NCBI GenBank assembly: GCA_965237595.1
Contig: CBDEFY010000007.1
Span: 682,001-746,000, forward strand
DNA from: UBA9611 sp965237595
Lineage (GTDB): Bacteria; Chloroflexota; Dehalococcoidia; Lucifugimonadales; UBA3495
Reading direction: 5' to 3'
Length of the DNA: 64,000 nucleotides
Below are positions 1 through 7,820 of this stretch, piece by piece. Both the position numbers and the translations under genes were made by a program. How positions within the stretch are numbered: position 1 is the stretch's first letter; each line of letters opens with the position of its first letter. The notes beneath the pieces were generated by a model. The model ran no database searches and was not told the origin of the DNA. It saw nothing but the letters and a program-made list of their open reading frames with translations.

Positions 1-678
1 CAGGCGGCTGGGCAGTCCGTAGATGGTGCATAGGACCTCCATCAAACGGGCCGTTCCGGTGAAGTCTTCTTCGACCTGGAAGTATTGGGGCAGGTGGACC
101 ACAAAGATACGGGTCTGGATGCCCATCTCCTCAGCAGTGTTGGAGATCAGATAGGTGATGGTCGTGGGTCCTTCGTAGTCGCTGGGACGCACTCCCGTAA
201 GCTTGTATTCCTCTTCGTTGCTGGCGTCCACCGTCCCTCCCGAGACCAACAGCGGACGGGTGTGGGGCACCATGTCGTACATCGCGCCAATCATTGAGTA
301 ACGCTTGATCCCGAAATGCTTGAGCACTTCAATCACCGAGTCGGTGTAGTCTTCACCGTAGAGGTGGGGCTCCAGTAGGTGCAAGGTGATGAGATCGGGG
401 CCTTGCTCACGAACGCAGGCGCTGACGGTGGTGGACGGGATGTTGTACTCCCTCACTCCCTGTTTCAGGACCGACTTGGGACGGTAGCGGGTGAAGTCGT
501 AATACCGCCCCGGCTTAACCAACCGACCAATCTCCTTGGACTCGAGATGACGCTCCAGACGCCGCAAGGCCAGGGTGCCCACGTTTCCCACGTCGATCCA
601 CGGCCGGAGGACCGCCAGCACGTGGGGGGCTTTGAGCTCCGGCAGGGGCTCTTGAAATTCAAAATCGCCAATGCGCAT
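1..678 (-). CDS. PAC2 family protein (3' end cut by window edge)
   Basis: An open minus-strand frame of 226 codons starts at ATG 676-678 and runs off the left edge without a stop. The translation begins MRIGDFEFQEPLPELKAP and contains the layout of PAC2 (proteasome assembly chaperone 2-like) proteins: a Rossmann-like start (APHVLAVLRPWIDVGNVGTLA), then YYDFTRYRP, then a glycine-rich GAMYDMVPHTRP segment. PAC2 proteins in bacteria have no settled function; they resemble nucleoside-phosphorylase-like folds. It is transcribed divergently from the lipoprotein gene at 832. The family call rests on my reading of the motifs; only the C-terminal end is missing. Confidence 0.72.
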   Translation of the reverse strand, partial: MRIGDFEFQEPLPELKAPHVLAVLRPWIDVGNVGTLALRRLERHLESKEIGRLVKPGRYYDFTRYRPKSVLKQGVREYNIPSTTVSACVREQGPDLITLHLLEPHLYGEDYTDSVIEVLKHFGIKRYSMIGAMYDMVPHTRPLLVSGGTVDASNEEEYKLTGVRPSDYEGPTTITYLISNTAEEMGIQTRIFVVHLPQYFQVEEDFTGTARLMEVLCTIYGLPSRL

Positions 679-831
679 GGCTTTAGTTTGACAGTGGTAG
701 ATTCGATTTACAAGGGCGGGCTAGTCGGGGTACGGGAAATTCCAATAGCCGAGTTTCTCCAGCGATGCCGCTGTGTGTTGTAAACCTGGATTTTGATATC
801 ATACGTAGCTAGAATCAGAAAAGAAGGCCGA

Positions 832-1425
832 ATGCGGACCATATATCCAGCAATCTTGACCACCATCGTAGCCACTTTCCTGCTTGCTGCTTGCGGCGGC
901 GGCACGGCGACTCCCACCGGGAACGCGGCGGACCCCACGGACCCTGCGGACTCAGATGCGGCCGCCAATCTTCCCCTGTGGCGCTACGTTAACAGCGGCT
1001 GGGTTTCGCCGTTGAATGAACAGAGCGCCGGTGCATTCTCAAGAGAATTGAGGGCGGCGGTGATTACCAGCGCCGAGGAGATGGAGGAATTCAACCGCAC
1101 CGTGGTCAACAGGCGCAGCCGTGGCACCAGCACTTCTCTAAGCCGCCCCGAGTTCCCCGGTTCGGTGGTCCTGGCGGTCTATCTGATGTGGCTTCCGGTC
1201 CAGGGGGACCCACTGTCGGTTGTGGGTTTGCAGGTCGATGGAAACCGGGCTTTCGTGGAGTTGGAGCTTGAGGAAGATGCCCAGGGCCGGGAATATCCCT
1301 ATCTATTTGCGCCCATGACCATGGTGACCGTGGAACGCTCCGTGTTCCCCGACCAAGGACCGGTGGAGTTCGAATTCAGGTTGGACGGGGAAACCCGGGT
1401 CACAGTCACCGACACGTTGGATTAG
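832..1425 (+). CDS. Putative lipoprotein, PrcB-like C-terminal domain
   Basis: The protein of 197 residues starts at ATG 832, preceded by AAGAAGG at 821-827; a TTG at 793 in the same frame is less likely because it would bury the signal peptide. It has a short charged start, a hydrophobic stretch and a lipobox LLAAC followed by a Gly/Thr/Pro linker, so it should be lipid-anchored outside the membrane. The rest (roughly residues 55-195) has beta-rich spacing resembling the PrcB C-terminal domain: a helix MEEFNRTVV, then PGSVVLAVYL, then SVVGLQVDGNRAFVELEL. Substrate and partner are unknown. The lipoprotein call is firm, the PrcB-like call tentative. Confidence 0.72.
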   Translation: MRTIYPAILTTIVATFLLAACGGGTATPTGNAADPTDPADSDAAANLPLWRYVNSGWVSPLNEQSAGAFSRELRAAVITSAEEMEEFNRTVVNRRSRGTSTSLSRPEFPGSVVLAVYLMWLPVQGDPLSVVGLQVDGNRAFVELELEEDAQGREYPYLFAPMTMVTVERSVFPDQGPVEFEFRLDGETRVTVTDTLD

Positions 1426-1536
1426 CCTCGAGTATCGGCCCCGCACAACTTGAGCTTGCCGAAGGACGGTGCACCTAGGCCAGTCAATCAACGCCCAAGC
1501 CCCGTAACCATGGAAAAGCGGCCGCGCCGCCGCCGT

Positions 1537-1770
1537 CTAGCACTGTCCCATCTGCGTCAGACGGCCTTCCCTCCAGCCTATCTTGCCCGCCCAGACGGTC
1601 AGGAAAGTGCCCAGGCGGACCTTGCCTGCCTGGGTGTGCCCCGCCGAGTCGATCCACTTGAAGTTGCCTTTCCGCATGTCGAACACAGCCGCGCCTACAC
1701 TCGTTCCAGGCGTCAAGGAGCCGATGGAGCTGACCAGACCCAGAACCTTGACGGGGGTGCTGGTTCTTGG
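1537..1770 (-). pseudogene. Remnant copy of the 3' end of the neighbouring amidohydrolase gene
   Basis: This stretch is clearly homologous, base by base at an offset of about 1543, to 3080-3308, which is the C-terminal coding end of the amidohydrolase at 3080-4258. It begins at the same stop codon context (CTAGCACTGTCCCATCTGCGT) and shows scattered substitutions, many at third positions. Similarity ends near 1770, exactly where the promoter of the flavin monooxygenase starts. The remnant therefore covers about the last 78 codons and has no start. The two copies flank the monooxygenase gene in the same orientation. Confidence 0.8.
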
Positions 1771-1794
1771 CAGATTCTAGGAATCCTGTATAGT
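1767..1794 (+). promoter_or_regulatory. Sigma70-type promoter of the flavin monooxygenase
   Basis: A -35 TTGGCA (1767-1772) and a -10 TATAGT (1789-1794) are separated by 16 bases. Transcription would begin near 1801, so the GTG at 1793 cannot be the start codon of the following gene. Part of the -35 overlaps the edge of the amidohydrolase remnant. Confidence 0.55.
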
Positions 1795-1819
1795 GTGCGC
1801 AATAATGAGATGGAGGGAG

Positions 1820-3025
1820 ATGGAGGCCGAGAGGGTTGAACAGCTAGCCAGACCAAAGGACCAAGTTGAAGTTTACTGGTTTTCAGAGCAGGCCCAGGGC
1901 TACGTCACCGACAGCGGACTAGAGCAGTTCGATTCCGGGCGGCTGGGCTTCCCCAACACTTATTTCGACCCCGATAAGGCCCACGTGCTGTACAACGAGT
2001 ATCACGATCAGTACGCATTTGCCGATGAGGTGGGTTTCGACGGCATAATGACCAACGAACACCACTCAGCTTACTGGTGTGGGAAACCAGCGGTGAACCT
2101 AGACGCCACGGTCATCGCCAAAGTCACCAAGCGCGCCAAGATTGCGATATTGGGCAACGTCATTGCCATCAACGACCCAATCAGGATGGCCGAAGAGATT
2201 GCCATGTTGGACTGCTACTCCGGCGGCCGAATCATTTCCGGTTTCGTCCGCGGGGGTGCCGTCGAGAGCCTTCAAGGGGGAATCGACCCCACAGAGAACC
2301 GGGAAAGATTCGAGGAAGCCCACGACCTGATTGTCAAATGTTGGACCCAACCTGGCCCCTTTCGGTATGAAGGCAAGTACTATCATCACCGGGTAGTCAA
2401 CCCTTGGGCCTTGCCGATGCAGAAGCCCCGCCCGGACATATGGTTCCCCGGAACCGGGAGCCCCGAGAGCGTGGTCTGGGCCGCCCAGCACGGCCATCCC
2501 TACATGAACCTGGGCGCGGTGATCGAGACCACCGAATGGTTGAAGCAGATATATATCGACACCGCCCACGAAGCGGGCTTCCAGGCTGGGCCCGAGCATT
2601 TCGGCTACCTGCTCAAGGTGTTGGTGGCGGACACCGACGAAAAAGCCCATGAGATAGGGCGTAACTTCGTGTGGACCGAGCGGCATCGCCAGAAGGGCCC
2701 CAGGGAGCACGTGGACCCGCCAGGCTACCAGTCCCGGAAGGCGTTAGAGGTTAAGAGAAGCAGGCCTACCGGAGCATTTGCGGGCAATGCCGGAAAACCT
2801 TTGTCCTACGAGGAGCAGCAGGAGGCCAAGGTCGTCATTGTTGGCACACCGGACACGGTGATCGAGAAACTGACCTATGTGATGGAAAACCTGAACCCTG
2901 GTTACCTGTTGATTTACGGCAACGAAGGACCAATGGCCCACAAGGATTCAATGCGGTCCATCGAACTCCTGGGCAAAGAAGTCATTCCCGCGTTGAAGGA
3001 AATCACACTCCACCCTTACGAATAG
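1820..3025 (+). CDS. LLM-class flavin-dependent monooxygenase
   Basis: This is a luciferase-like (LLM) flavin monooxygenase of about 401 residues, expected to use reduced FMN and O2 on an unknown organic substrate in the cytoplasm. Family marks are YWFSEQ near the start, GFDGIMTNEHHSAYW, the strand IAILGNVIAINDPIRMAEEIAMLD, RIISGFVRGG, and WFPGTGSPESVVWAAQHG. The start is uncertain: ATG 1820 has GGAGG at 1812-1816 but tight spacing, while ATG 1805 lies only a few bases after the predicted transcription start. Its own promoter and the flanking amidohydrolase copies suggest an independently acquired unit. SAR202-type Chloroflexota are known for many such enzymes. Confidence 0.9.
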   Translation: MEAERVEQLARPKDQVEVYWFSEQAQGYVTDSGLEQFDSGRLGFPNTYFDPDKAHVLYNEYHDQYAFADEVGFDGIMTNEHHSAYWCGKPAVNLDATVIAKVTKRAKIAILGNVIAINDPIRMAEEIAMLDCYSGGRIISGFVRGGAVESLQGGIDPTENRERFEEAHDLIVKCWTQPGPFRYEGKYYHHRVVNPWALPMQKPRPDIWFPGTGSPESVVWAAQHGHPYMNLGAVIETTEWLKQIYIDTAHEAGFQAGPEHFGYLLKVLVADTDEKAHEIGRNFVWTERHRQKGPREHVDPPGYQSRKALEVKRSRPTGAFAGNAGKPLSYEEQQEAKVVIVGTPDTVIEKLTYVMENLNPGYLLIYGNEGPMAHKDSMRSIELLGKEVIPALKEITLHPYE

Positions 3026-3079
3026 GATACGGTCCCTGCCTTGGGCCGAGCGACGGTCTTGAAGCAGACGTCCGCCTGC

Positions 3080-4258
3080 CTAGCACTGTCCCATCTGCGT
3101 TAGACGGCCTTCCCGCCAGCCTATCTGGCCAGCCCGGACGGTCAGGAAAGTGTCCAGACGGACCTTGCCCGGCTGGGTGTGCCCGGCCGAGTCGATCCAC
3201 TTGAAGCTGCCTTCCCGCATGTCGAACACGGCTGCGTCCCCGCTCATTCCAGGCGCCAAGGAGCCGATGGAGCTTTCCAGTCCCAGGACCTTGGCGGGGG
3301 TGCTCGTGCTGGCCGCGATGGCGTCGGGCAGGGTGATGCCCATGGCGTGAAACTTGCTCACCAAGTCGTTCATCAGATAGACGGTGCGGTCCGGCGGCGG
3401 GTTGTGGATGTCAGTGCTGATGGTGGTCGGCGGCAGCCCCTGTTCCAAAGCAGCCTGGGCGACCTCCACGTCGCAATGGACGCCGGCGTGGGCCACGTCC
3501 ATAACCACGCCCCGGTCGGCGGCTTCCCGGACCTCGGGCCGTATCTTGAAGTTCCGGTCCAGCATGTTTTCCGGTAGTCCGTTGAACGCGTGGGTGCAGA
3601 TGTCGCCAGGGCCCAGGAACTCCAGCACGTCGGGCAGCGGTATGGGCGTGCCGCTGACGTGGACCATCAGCCGGGTTCCCGCCTGGTCGGCCACCGCCCT
3701 GGCGGCTTTCATAGCTTCGTGGGCGTTCCAGTAGGCCACTGCGTTAACGTGCATACGAACTTTGACGCCAAAGCAAAAGCCCGGGTTTTCTTTGATTGCA
3801 TCGGAGGTCTGGTCCACGTCGATCATGCGCATGTCGTGGAGGCCGCCGCCCAGCAGCCGGTTGTTGGCCAATCCAACCCCGCTCACGTGCAGAAAGGCCA
3901 GCAGGCGGGTGCGGTGGGCGGGGAACACGTAATCACGCATCGCCCCAAAGTTCAGGAAGCCCGCGCTGCCAGCATCGATGCCGGTGGTGGTGCCCGAAGA
4001 CAAGCAAATCTCGTCGGGATGGACGGCGGTCGGGTTGCCGCCGTGGTAGAAATGGCCGTGAAGGTCGATCAGCCCAGGAGTGATGAGCTTGCCGCCTACG
4101 TCGACCGAGTTGGCCGCAGCCGCCGCGTCGATGCGCTCGGCAACCTCGGCCACCAAGCCCTCTTTGAAGGTGATGTCCCGGCGGCCGTTGATGCCCTGGG
4201 CCGGGTCCAATAAGGTTCCTCCAGTGAGCAACAGGTCGTAGGCGGGTTCGGTGGTCAT
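3080..4258 (-). CDS. Amidohydrolase / deacetylase family metallohydrolase (EF_0837-like)
   Basis: A 392-residue cytoplasmic metal-dependent hydrolase of the EF_0837/AHA_3915 group (dihydroorotase-like amidohydrolases). The start ATG at 4256-4258 is preceded by AGGGGGA. Metal-site motifs are in order: LIDLHGHFY (HxH), FGVKVRMH (probable carboxylated Lys), LMVHVSG, DICTHAFNG, VMDVAHAGVH and STDIHNPP (final Asp). The C-terminal SMSGDAAVFDMREGSF is the usual composite-sheet domain. Substrate cannot be read from the sequence; related enzymes hydrolyse cyclic amides or N-acetyl groups. It is downstream of the 4290-4766 gene with a 31-base gap, probably one transcript. A decayed copy of its 3' end lies at 1537-1770. 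Confidence 0.88.
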   Translation of the reverse strand: MTTEPAYDLLLTGGTLLDPAQGINGRRDITFKEGLVAEVAERIDAAAAANSVDVGGKLITPGLIDLHGHFYHGGNPTAVHPDEICLSSGTTTGIDAGSAGFLNFGAMRDYVFPAHRTRLLAFLHVSGVGLANNRLLGGGLHDMRMIDVDQTSDAIKENPGFCFGVKVRMHVNAVAYWNAHEAMKAARAVADQAGTRLMVHVSGTPIPLPDVLEFLGPGDICTHAFNGLPENMLDRNFKIRPEVREAADRGVVMDVAHAGVHCDVEVAQAALEQGLPPTTISTDIHNPPPDRTVYLMNDLVSKFHAMGITLPDAIAASTSTPAKVLGLESSIGSLAPGMSGDAAVFDMREGSFKWIDSAGHTQPGKVRLDTFLTVRAGQIGWREGRLTQMGQC

Positions 4259-4289
4259 CTGTTCCCCCTGAGTAATCTGCGTCGAAGGA

Positions 4290-4766
4290 TTATCCTGCCG
4301 GGGTCTCTGCGTCGCCGGTTTCCCCATTGGTCTCTTTGGGCTCTTGGTAATTAAGACGCCTGAGGCGGGGGTATACCTGGACCTTGGGGCTTTCCAAGTC
4401 TTGGTCGGTAATCTCCGCCGACTCCTCCAATGGGTTGATGCCCCATTTTTCGATTGCCTCGTCCATCATTCTCTGGACCACTTGGGGCGACCGGCCTTCC
4501 AACCTGCCCAGATGGTAGGCGAGAGTTACGGCCAATTGGTTCTGGGTGATTTGCTCGAATGCGTCGCTGGCCTTCAGGTCTTCGGGCATGCCGCCCGACT
4601 GGTCTAGGAAGTCGTCCAGCACCTGGCCCATGATGTCGGTCAGGCCGCCCAGCTCAATCTCGTGCATGTATCCGGTCAGCTTATCGGTCAACTCGACGAT
4701 GCCATCTGCGGGCAGAACGCCGTAAACTTCTTCGGGGATGTGTTCGTGGGTGTGTTCGGTGGCCAT
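4290..4766 (-). CDS. Hypothetical protein, acidic and helical
   Basis: I do not recognise this 158-residue protein. It starts with a His-rich MATEHTHEHIPEEVYG segment, is acidic and mostly helical, and ends in a low-complexity Glu/Thr tail (EPKETNGETGDAETPAG). No membrane segment or signal peptide is visible. It lies in a minus-strand run with the site-2 protease upstream (67-base gap) and the amidohydrolase downstream (31-base gap), so co-transcription is likely. Coding is supported by the long open frame and by codon bias like that of the neighbours. Confidence 0.7.
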   Translation of the reverse strand: MATEHTHEHIPEEVYGVLPADGIVELTDKLTGYMHEIELGGLTDIMGQVLDDFLDQSGGMPEDLKASDAFEQITQNQLAVTLAYHLGRLEGRSPQVVQRMMDEAIEKWGINPLEESAEITDQDLESPKVQVYPRLRRLNYQEPKETNGETGDAETPAG

Positions 4767-4833
4767 CAGTAGGGGTCTCCCAGCCAGGGATGGGGCGGCA
4801 AATAGTTTAACACGCCGGGCGGGGAGGCCAGTA

Positions 4834-5535
4834 TCAGTAACCGGTGGCCGCAGTCGTGAGGGCCCCCACGACCGGACCTATGATTCCCCAGAGGATTCCC
4901 AGGCCTAGGGCGTAGTCAAGCAGGATGATGGCCACCAAGAGACCAGGGCCGCTGCGTTGCAGTGTGATGTAGGCGGCGGCGCGCTCTTTGGGCACGAAAC
5001 CGGCGATGACCCGGGAGCCGTCCAGCGGGGCTAGGGGCACCAGGTTAAAGACGCCCAGCAGCAGGTTGAAGAAGATGACCAAGGCTAGGATATCGGCGAT
5101 GCCATCGCTGAGGCCTCCGGTCATAACATGGGCTACTCGGTCCAGGGAAAGGCCGGCCGGGACCAGGAACCCCACCTTGAACGGGATAGCAAGGAGAAAG
5201 GCGAACATCAAGTTGGAAAGGGGTCCGGCGGCGGCCACCAAGGCAGTGTCGGTGTGGCCTCGTGATAGCTGCCGTGGGTCCACTGGGACCGGCTTGCCCC
5301 AGCCAAATCCGGCGATGAACATCATGATGGTCCCGCCGGGGTCCAGATGGCGCATCGGGTTGAGACTCAGGCGGCCCAGCCGCCGCGCGGTGTTGTCGCC
5401 CAGCGCGCTGGCCACCAAGGCGTGGCTGAATTCGTGGATGGTGACCGCGGTCACCAAGGCGAAGGCGATCAGCACCGCCAAGCGGACAAAGCCGGATGGG
5501 TCGTCTTGGAGCAGTTGGTAGGAACCCAGAAGCAT
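4834..5535 (-). CDS. Site-2 protease family membrane metalloprotease (M50)
   Basis: A 233-residue polytopic membrane protein of the M50B/site-2 protease group. The zinc-binding HExxH lies in the second segment (VTIHEFSHALVASALGD, about residue 35), and the third ligand motif is LVPLAPLDGSRVIAGF (about residue 165). Four to five hydrophobic segments surround them. The short length and the DPGGT/GWGKPVPVDPRQL linker are typical of small bacterial members, which cut transmembrane or membrane-near helices inside the bilayer. It starts 24 bases after the stop of 5560-6333, consistent with an operon. The target protein is unknown. Confidence 0.9.
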   Translation of the reverse strand: MLLGSYQLLQDDPSGFVRLAVLIAFALVTAVTIHEFSHALVASALGDNTARRLGRLSLNPMRHLDPGGTIMMFIAGFGWGKPVPVDPRQLSRGHTDTALVAAAGPLSNLMFAFLLAIPFKVGFLVPAGLSLDRVAHVMTGGLSDGIADILALVIFFNLLLGVFNLVPLAPLDGSRVIAGFVPKERAAAYITLQRSGPGLLVAIILLDYALGLGILWGIIGPVVGALTTAATGY

Positions 5536-5559
5536 GGGCTGAACTGGAGCGGGGGGCGG

Positions 5560-6333
5560 CTACTCGTCGTCCTCGTCGGGCTCGTATGCCGGCTCCTCTC
5601 TTGGGGAAGAATAAGCCGCGCCGGGCAGAATGGCGTTGGACCTGCGGCTGCGTTCGGGGCCGGGCTTGGGCATGTCCATCAGCGACTTTTTCAGCGAGTC
5701 CAAGGCTTCCTTGCCGGCGGATACGTCCAGCACCAGCCCGGTGATCCCGGCGGTACGCAGGACCTTCAAGTCGTCGGCGCTGGGGGGTTCGGATATCTCG
5801 GCCAAGAGGTACTTGCCCAGGCGTCCCCTGATTCGGGCTACTTTGGCCAGATCGTCCAAGGTCCAAGATGACGACGCCCCCGTGAGAGGAAAGAGCACGG
5901 CGTCCACAGGCAGGGAATTTATGTCCCGAAGATCTTCAACGTCGGCACCGGGGTCGATGCACAACACCTTGGCGGAGTCCTCGGATGACACAGCTCCGAT
6001 GGAGGTGCCCTTAAGCTGAAAGGCCAGCAGTCCGCAGCCATCTTCCAGGTAGGCTTTGGCGTCCTCGGAGCTTAGGGAATCGGTCCTCACGCCCCAAATG
6101 ACGTCAGATAGGGAATCTTTCAACTCGCTGATCTGGGCTGGGCCGCCCAAGCCTGAGATGATTAGCCCGTCTGGGGAAACGCCGGAGGCAGTGGCAGCGC
6201 CTGTTTTGTGATTGCTGGAAACCTGGACGATTAGGGCCAACCCCGGGTTCTTCTCGGACCTGGCGGGACCGAAGCCCATGCTGGCGGGATTTCCTTCGAT
6301 AATCTCTTCCAGACGGTCAATAAACTTACTCAT
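5560..6333 (-). CDS. Hypothetical protein with possible TIM-barrel-like core
   Basis: A 257-residue soluble protein with alternating strand/helix pattern (ALIVQVSSN, GLIISGL, VIWGVRTD, CGLLAFQLKGT, VDAVLFPLTGA, LLAEIS, ITGLVLDVSAGKEAL), compatible with a barrel, followed by a disordered acidic C-terminus (EEPAYEPDEDDE). I see no catalytic motif that fixes a function. It is the first gene of the minus-strand run 6333 to 3080. A possible -10 TATAAT for it lies on the minus strand at 6433-6438. Close packing (24 bases) with the protease gene hints at related roles, which is inference. Confidence 0.65.
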   Translation of the reverse strand: MSKFIDRLEEIIEGNPASMGFGPARSEKNPGLALIVQVSSNHKTGAATASGVSPDGLIISGLGGPAQISELKDSLSDVIWGVRTDSLSSEDAKAYLEDGCGLLAFQLKGTSIGAVSSEDSAKVLCIDPGADVEDLRDINSLPVDAVLFPLTGASSSWTLDDLAKVARIRGRLGKYLLAEISEPPSADDLKVLRTAGITGLVLDVSAGKEALDSLKKSLMDMPKPGPERSRRSNAILPGAAYSSPREEPAYEPDEDDE

Positions 6334-6584
6334 TTAACCCAGTCCCCGTAGATTAGGAAGATGCGCCCGATGTGAGCTATGCTGTATGAGCGGTTCGGGC
6401 GTGAAATTACGCCGTGGGCACGCTCCGGGCTGATTATACTCCATAGTCGATTGCCGGGGCAGACCTGAGTGGTCGATATTCTGTATCCTTGACGCCGCTT
6501 GCATTGCAACGCATCATCTCTGCTAGCTGGCGCATCAAAGCCACCAGTGGCTGACTGCCCCCACTAGTGGCTATTGACCTTAAA
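6334..6584. other. Intergenic leader region interrupted by the IS630 element
   Basis: No gene is visible. The region held the promoters of two divergent units: the minus-strand run starting at 6333 and, before IS insertion, the selenoprotein gene at 7821. A -10 TATAAT (minus, 6433-6438) is present. Near 6538-6572 two similar dyads, CCACCAGTGG and CCACTAGTGG, may be an operator or the base of a hairpin. Confidence 0.4.
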
Positions 6585-7812
6585 CTAGTACTCAGTCAAC
6601 CGTAAAATCGGAAGGGTAAAGGCGGTGAAGTTTGGTTCGTGCGTCCCGGGTGTTGAACCGCCAGTTGATGGTGGCTCTGGCGGCGTTGCGCTCCTTGACC
6701 AGAGCATCGACTTCCCTCCTGAGGGCCTCCTCGCCGGAGAGCCGCTGCTTCAGGCAGGAGCGGGACAGGACGCTGAACTCGATCTCCGCCATGTTCAACC
6801 AACTCCCGTGCTTGGGCGTGTAATGAAACTCCAGCCGCCTGGCAATCCTCCGGGCTTCCTCAGCCGGGAAAGTCTCGTACAGCGATGCCCGGCGATGGGT
6901 ATTCAGATTGTCCAAGACAACCCTTACCACCTCGGCTTCCGGGTAGGCTTCATCCGCCAGCCAGCGCATCCGGCGGGCGAAGTCTTGCATCGTGCGCCGC
7001 TCCGTGACCGCCACCCCTCGCCAACCCGCCAAGGGCTCGCAGGCCAAGAACAGGTTGCGGGTACCCTCCCGCCGGTATTCGTAGTCCTGCCGCAGCGGAA
7101 GTCCCGGCCGGGGCGGCAGAGCGGGCTGGGTCTCCGCCAACAACTGGGTGGATGTCTCGTCAAAGCAAACCACCGGACGTTGGGGATCATAGGGTTCGGC
7201 GTAGAGATCCAGGACATCCTCCATGTTAGCCACAAATTCCGCGCTCACCTTGGGAATGCACCACTCCTTCTTCTGCCACGGCTTGAGGGCGTTTTTTTGA
7301 GACGCTTGCGCACCCCCTCGTGGGACATGGAGGGCGTCAGCCCCAACTCGACCACCTTCCCGGCCAGCAGACGCAGGGTCCAGTGGTCATGCCCTTCCGG
7401 CGGCGGGCTGCAGGCCAAAGCAATCAGGTGGGCTTCGCCCCGGTCGTCCAACTTCCGGGGCCGGTTGGCCTGGGGACGGTCCTGCAAAACCCTCTCCAAC
7501 CCTTCTTCGGCAAAGCGCTGCTTGACCCGGTATACGGTGCTCAGGGCCACATCCAAAGCTCCGGCCACTTGGGGTGCCGCCCAACCCTCGTCGCTCTTTA
7601 GGAGAATCCGCGCTCTAGCGGTCACTCGGGCTGAGTTTTTGCCAACCCGGATCAGTCGCTGGAGCTCTTCCCGTTGTTCCTGTGCCAGCCGCACCGCGTA
7701 TTTGTCCCTGACCATCACTGCCACCCCCGCCATCAACACTTCCCACCAGGCAGGATAGCTCAATTGGCCCCTTTCTTAAACAAATCTCAAAACCAAGTTG
7801 ACTGAGTACTAG
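6585..7812 (-). mobile_element. IS630-family insertion sequence
   Basis: The element is bounded by a perfect 16-base inverted repeat, CTAGTACTCAGTCAAC at 6585-6600 and its complement at 7797-7812. The outermost CTAG/TA fits the IS630 habit of inserting at CTAG with TA duplication. It encodes a two-frame transposase on the minus strand. Fusing the flanks restores ...CTTAAACTAGGAGGAAGCATG, so the insertion sits immediately in front of the ribosome binding site of the selenoprotein gene. Both ends and both frames look intact, suggesting recent arrival. Confidence 0.92.
6592..7715 (-). CDS. IS630-family transposase, expressed by -1 frameshift
   Basis: Two overlapping frames make one transposase. 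The first (7715 or a little upstream, to 7245) has the helix-turn-helix region: MVRDKYAVRL, ARARILLKSDEGW, VALSTVYRVKQRF. The second (to 6592) has the DDE catalytic domain: VVCFDETST, VLDNLNTHRR, and E in NMAEIEFSVL. An A7 run on the coding strand (plus T7 at 7292-7298) is the slippery site; a -1 shift there gives LKKNALKPWQKKEWCIPK, the conserved IS630 linker. Programmed -1 frameshifting is known in this family. The stop codon lies inside the terminal inverted repeat. Confidence 0.9.
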
Positions 7813-7820
7813 GAGGAAGC

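Noticed and set aside
379..783. Plus-strand frame in the PAC2 gene
   Set aside because: It is the shadow of the minus-strand PAC2 frame and has no recognisable protein content.
7245..7300. IS630 transposase as a pseudogene with a frameshift
   Set aside because: The shift is at an A7 run and restores the conserved linker by -1 slippage, the known expression mode of the family.
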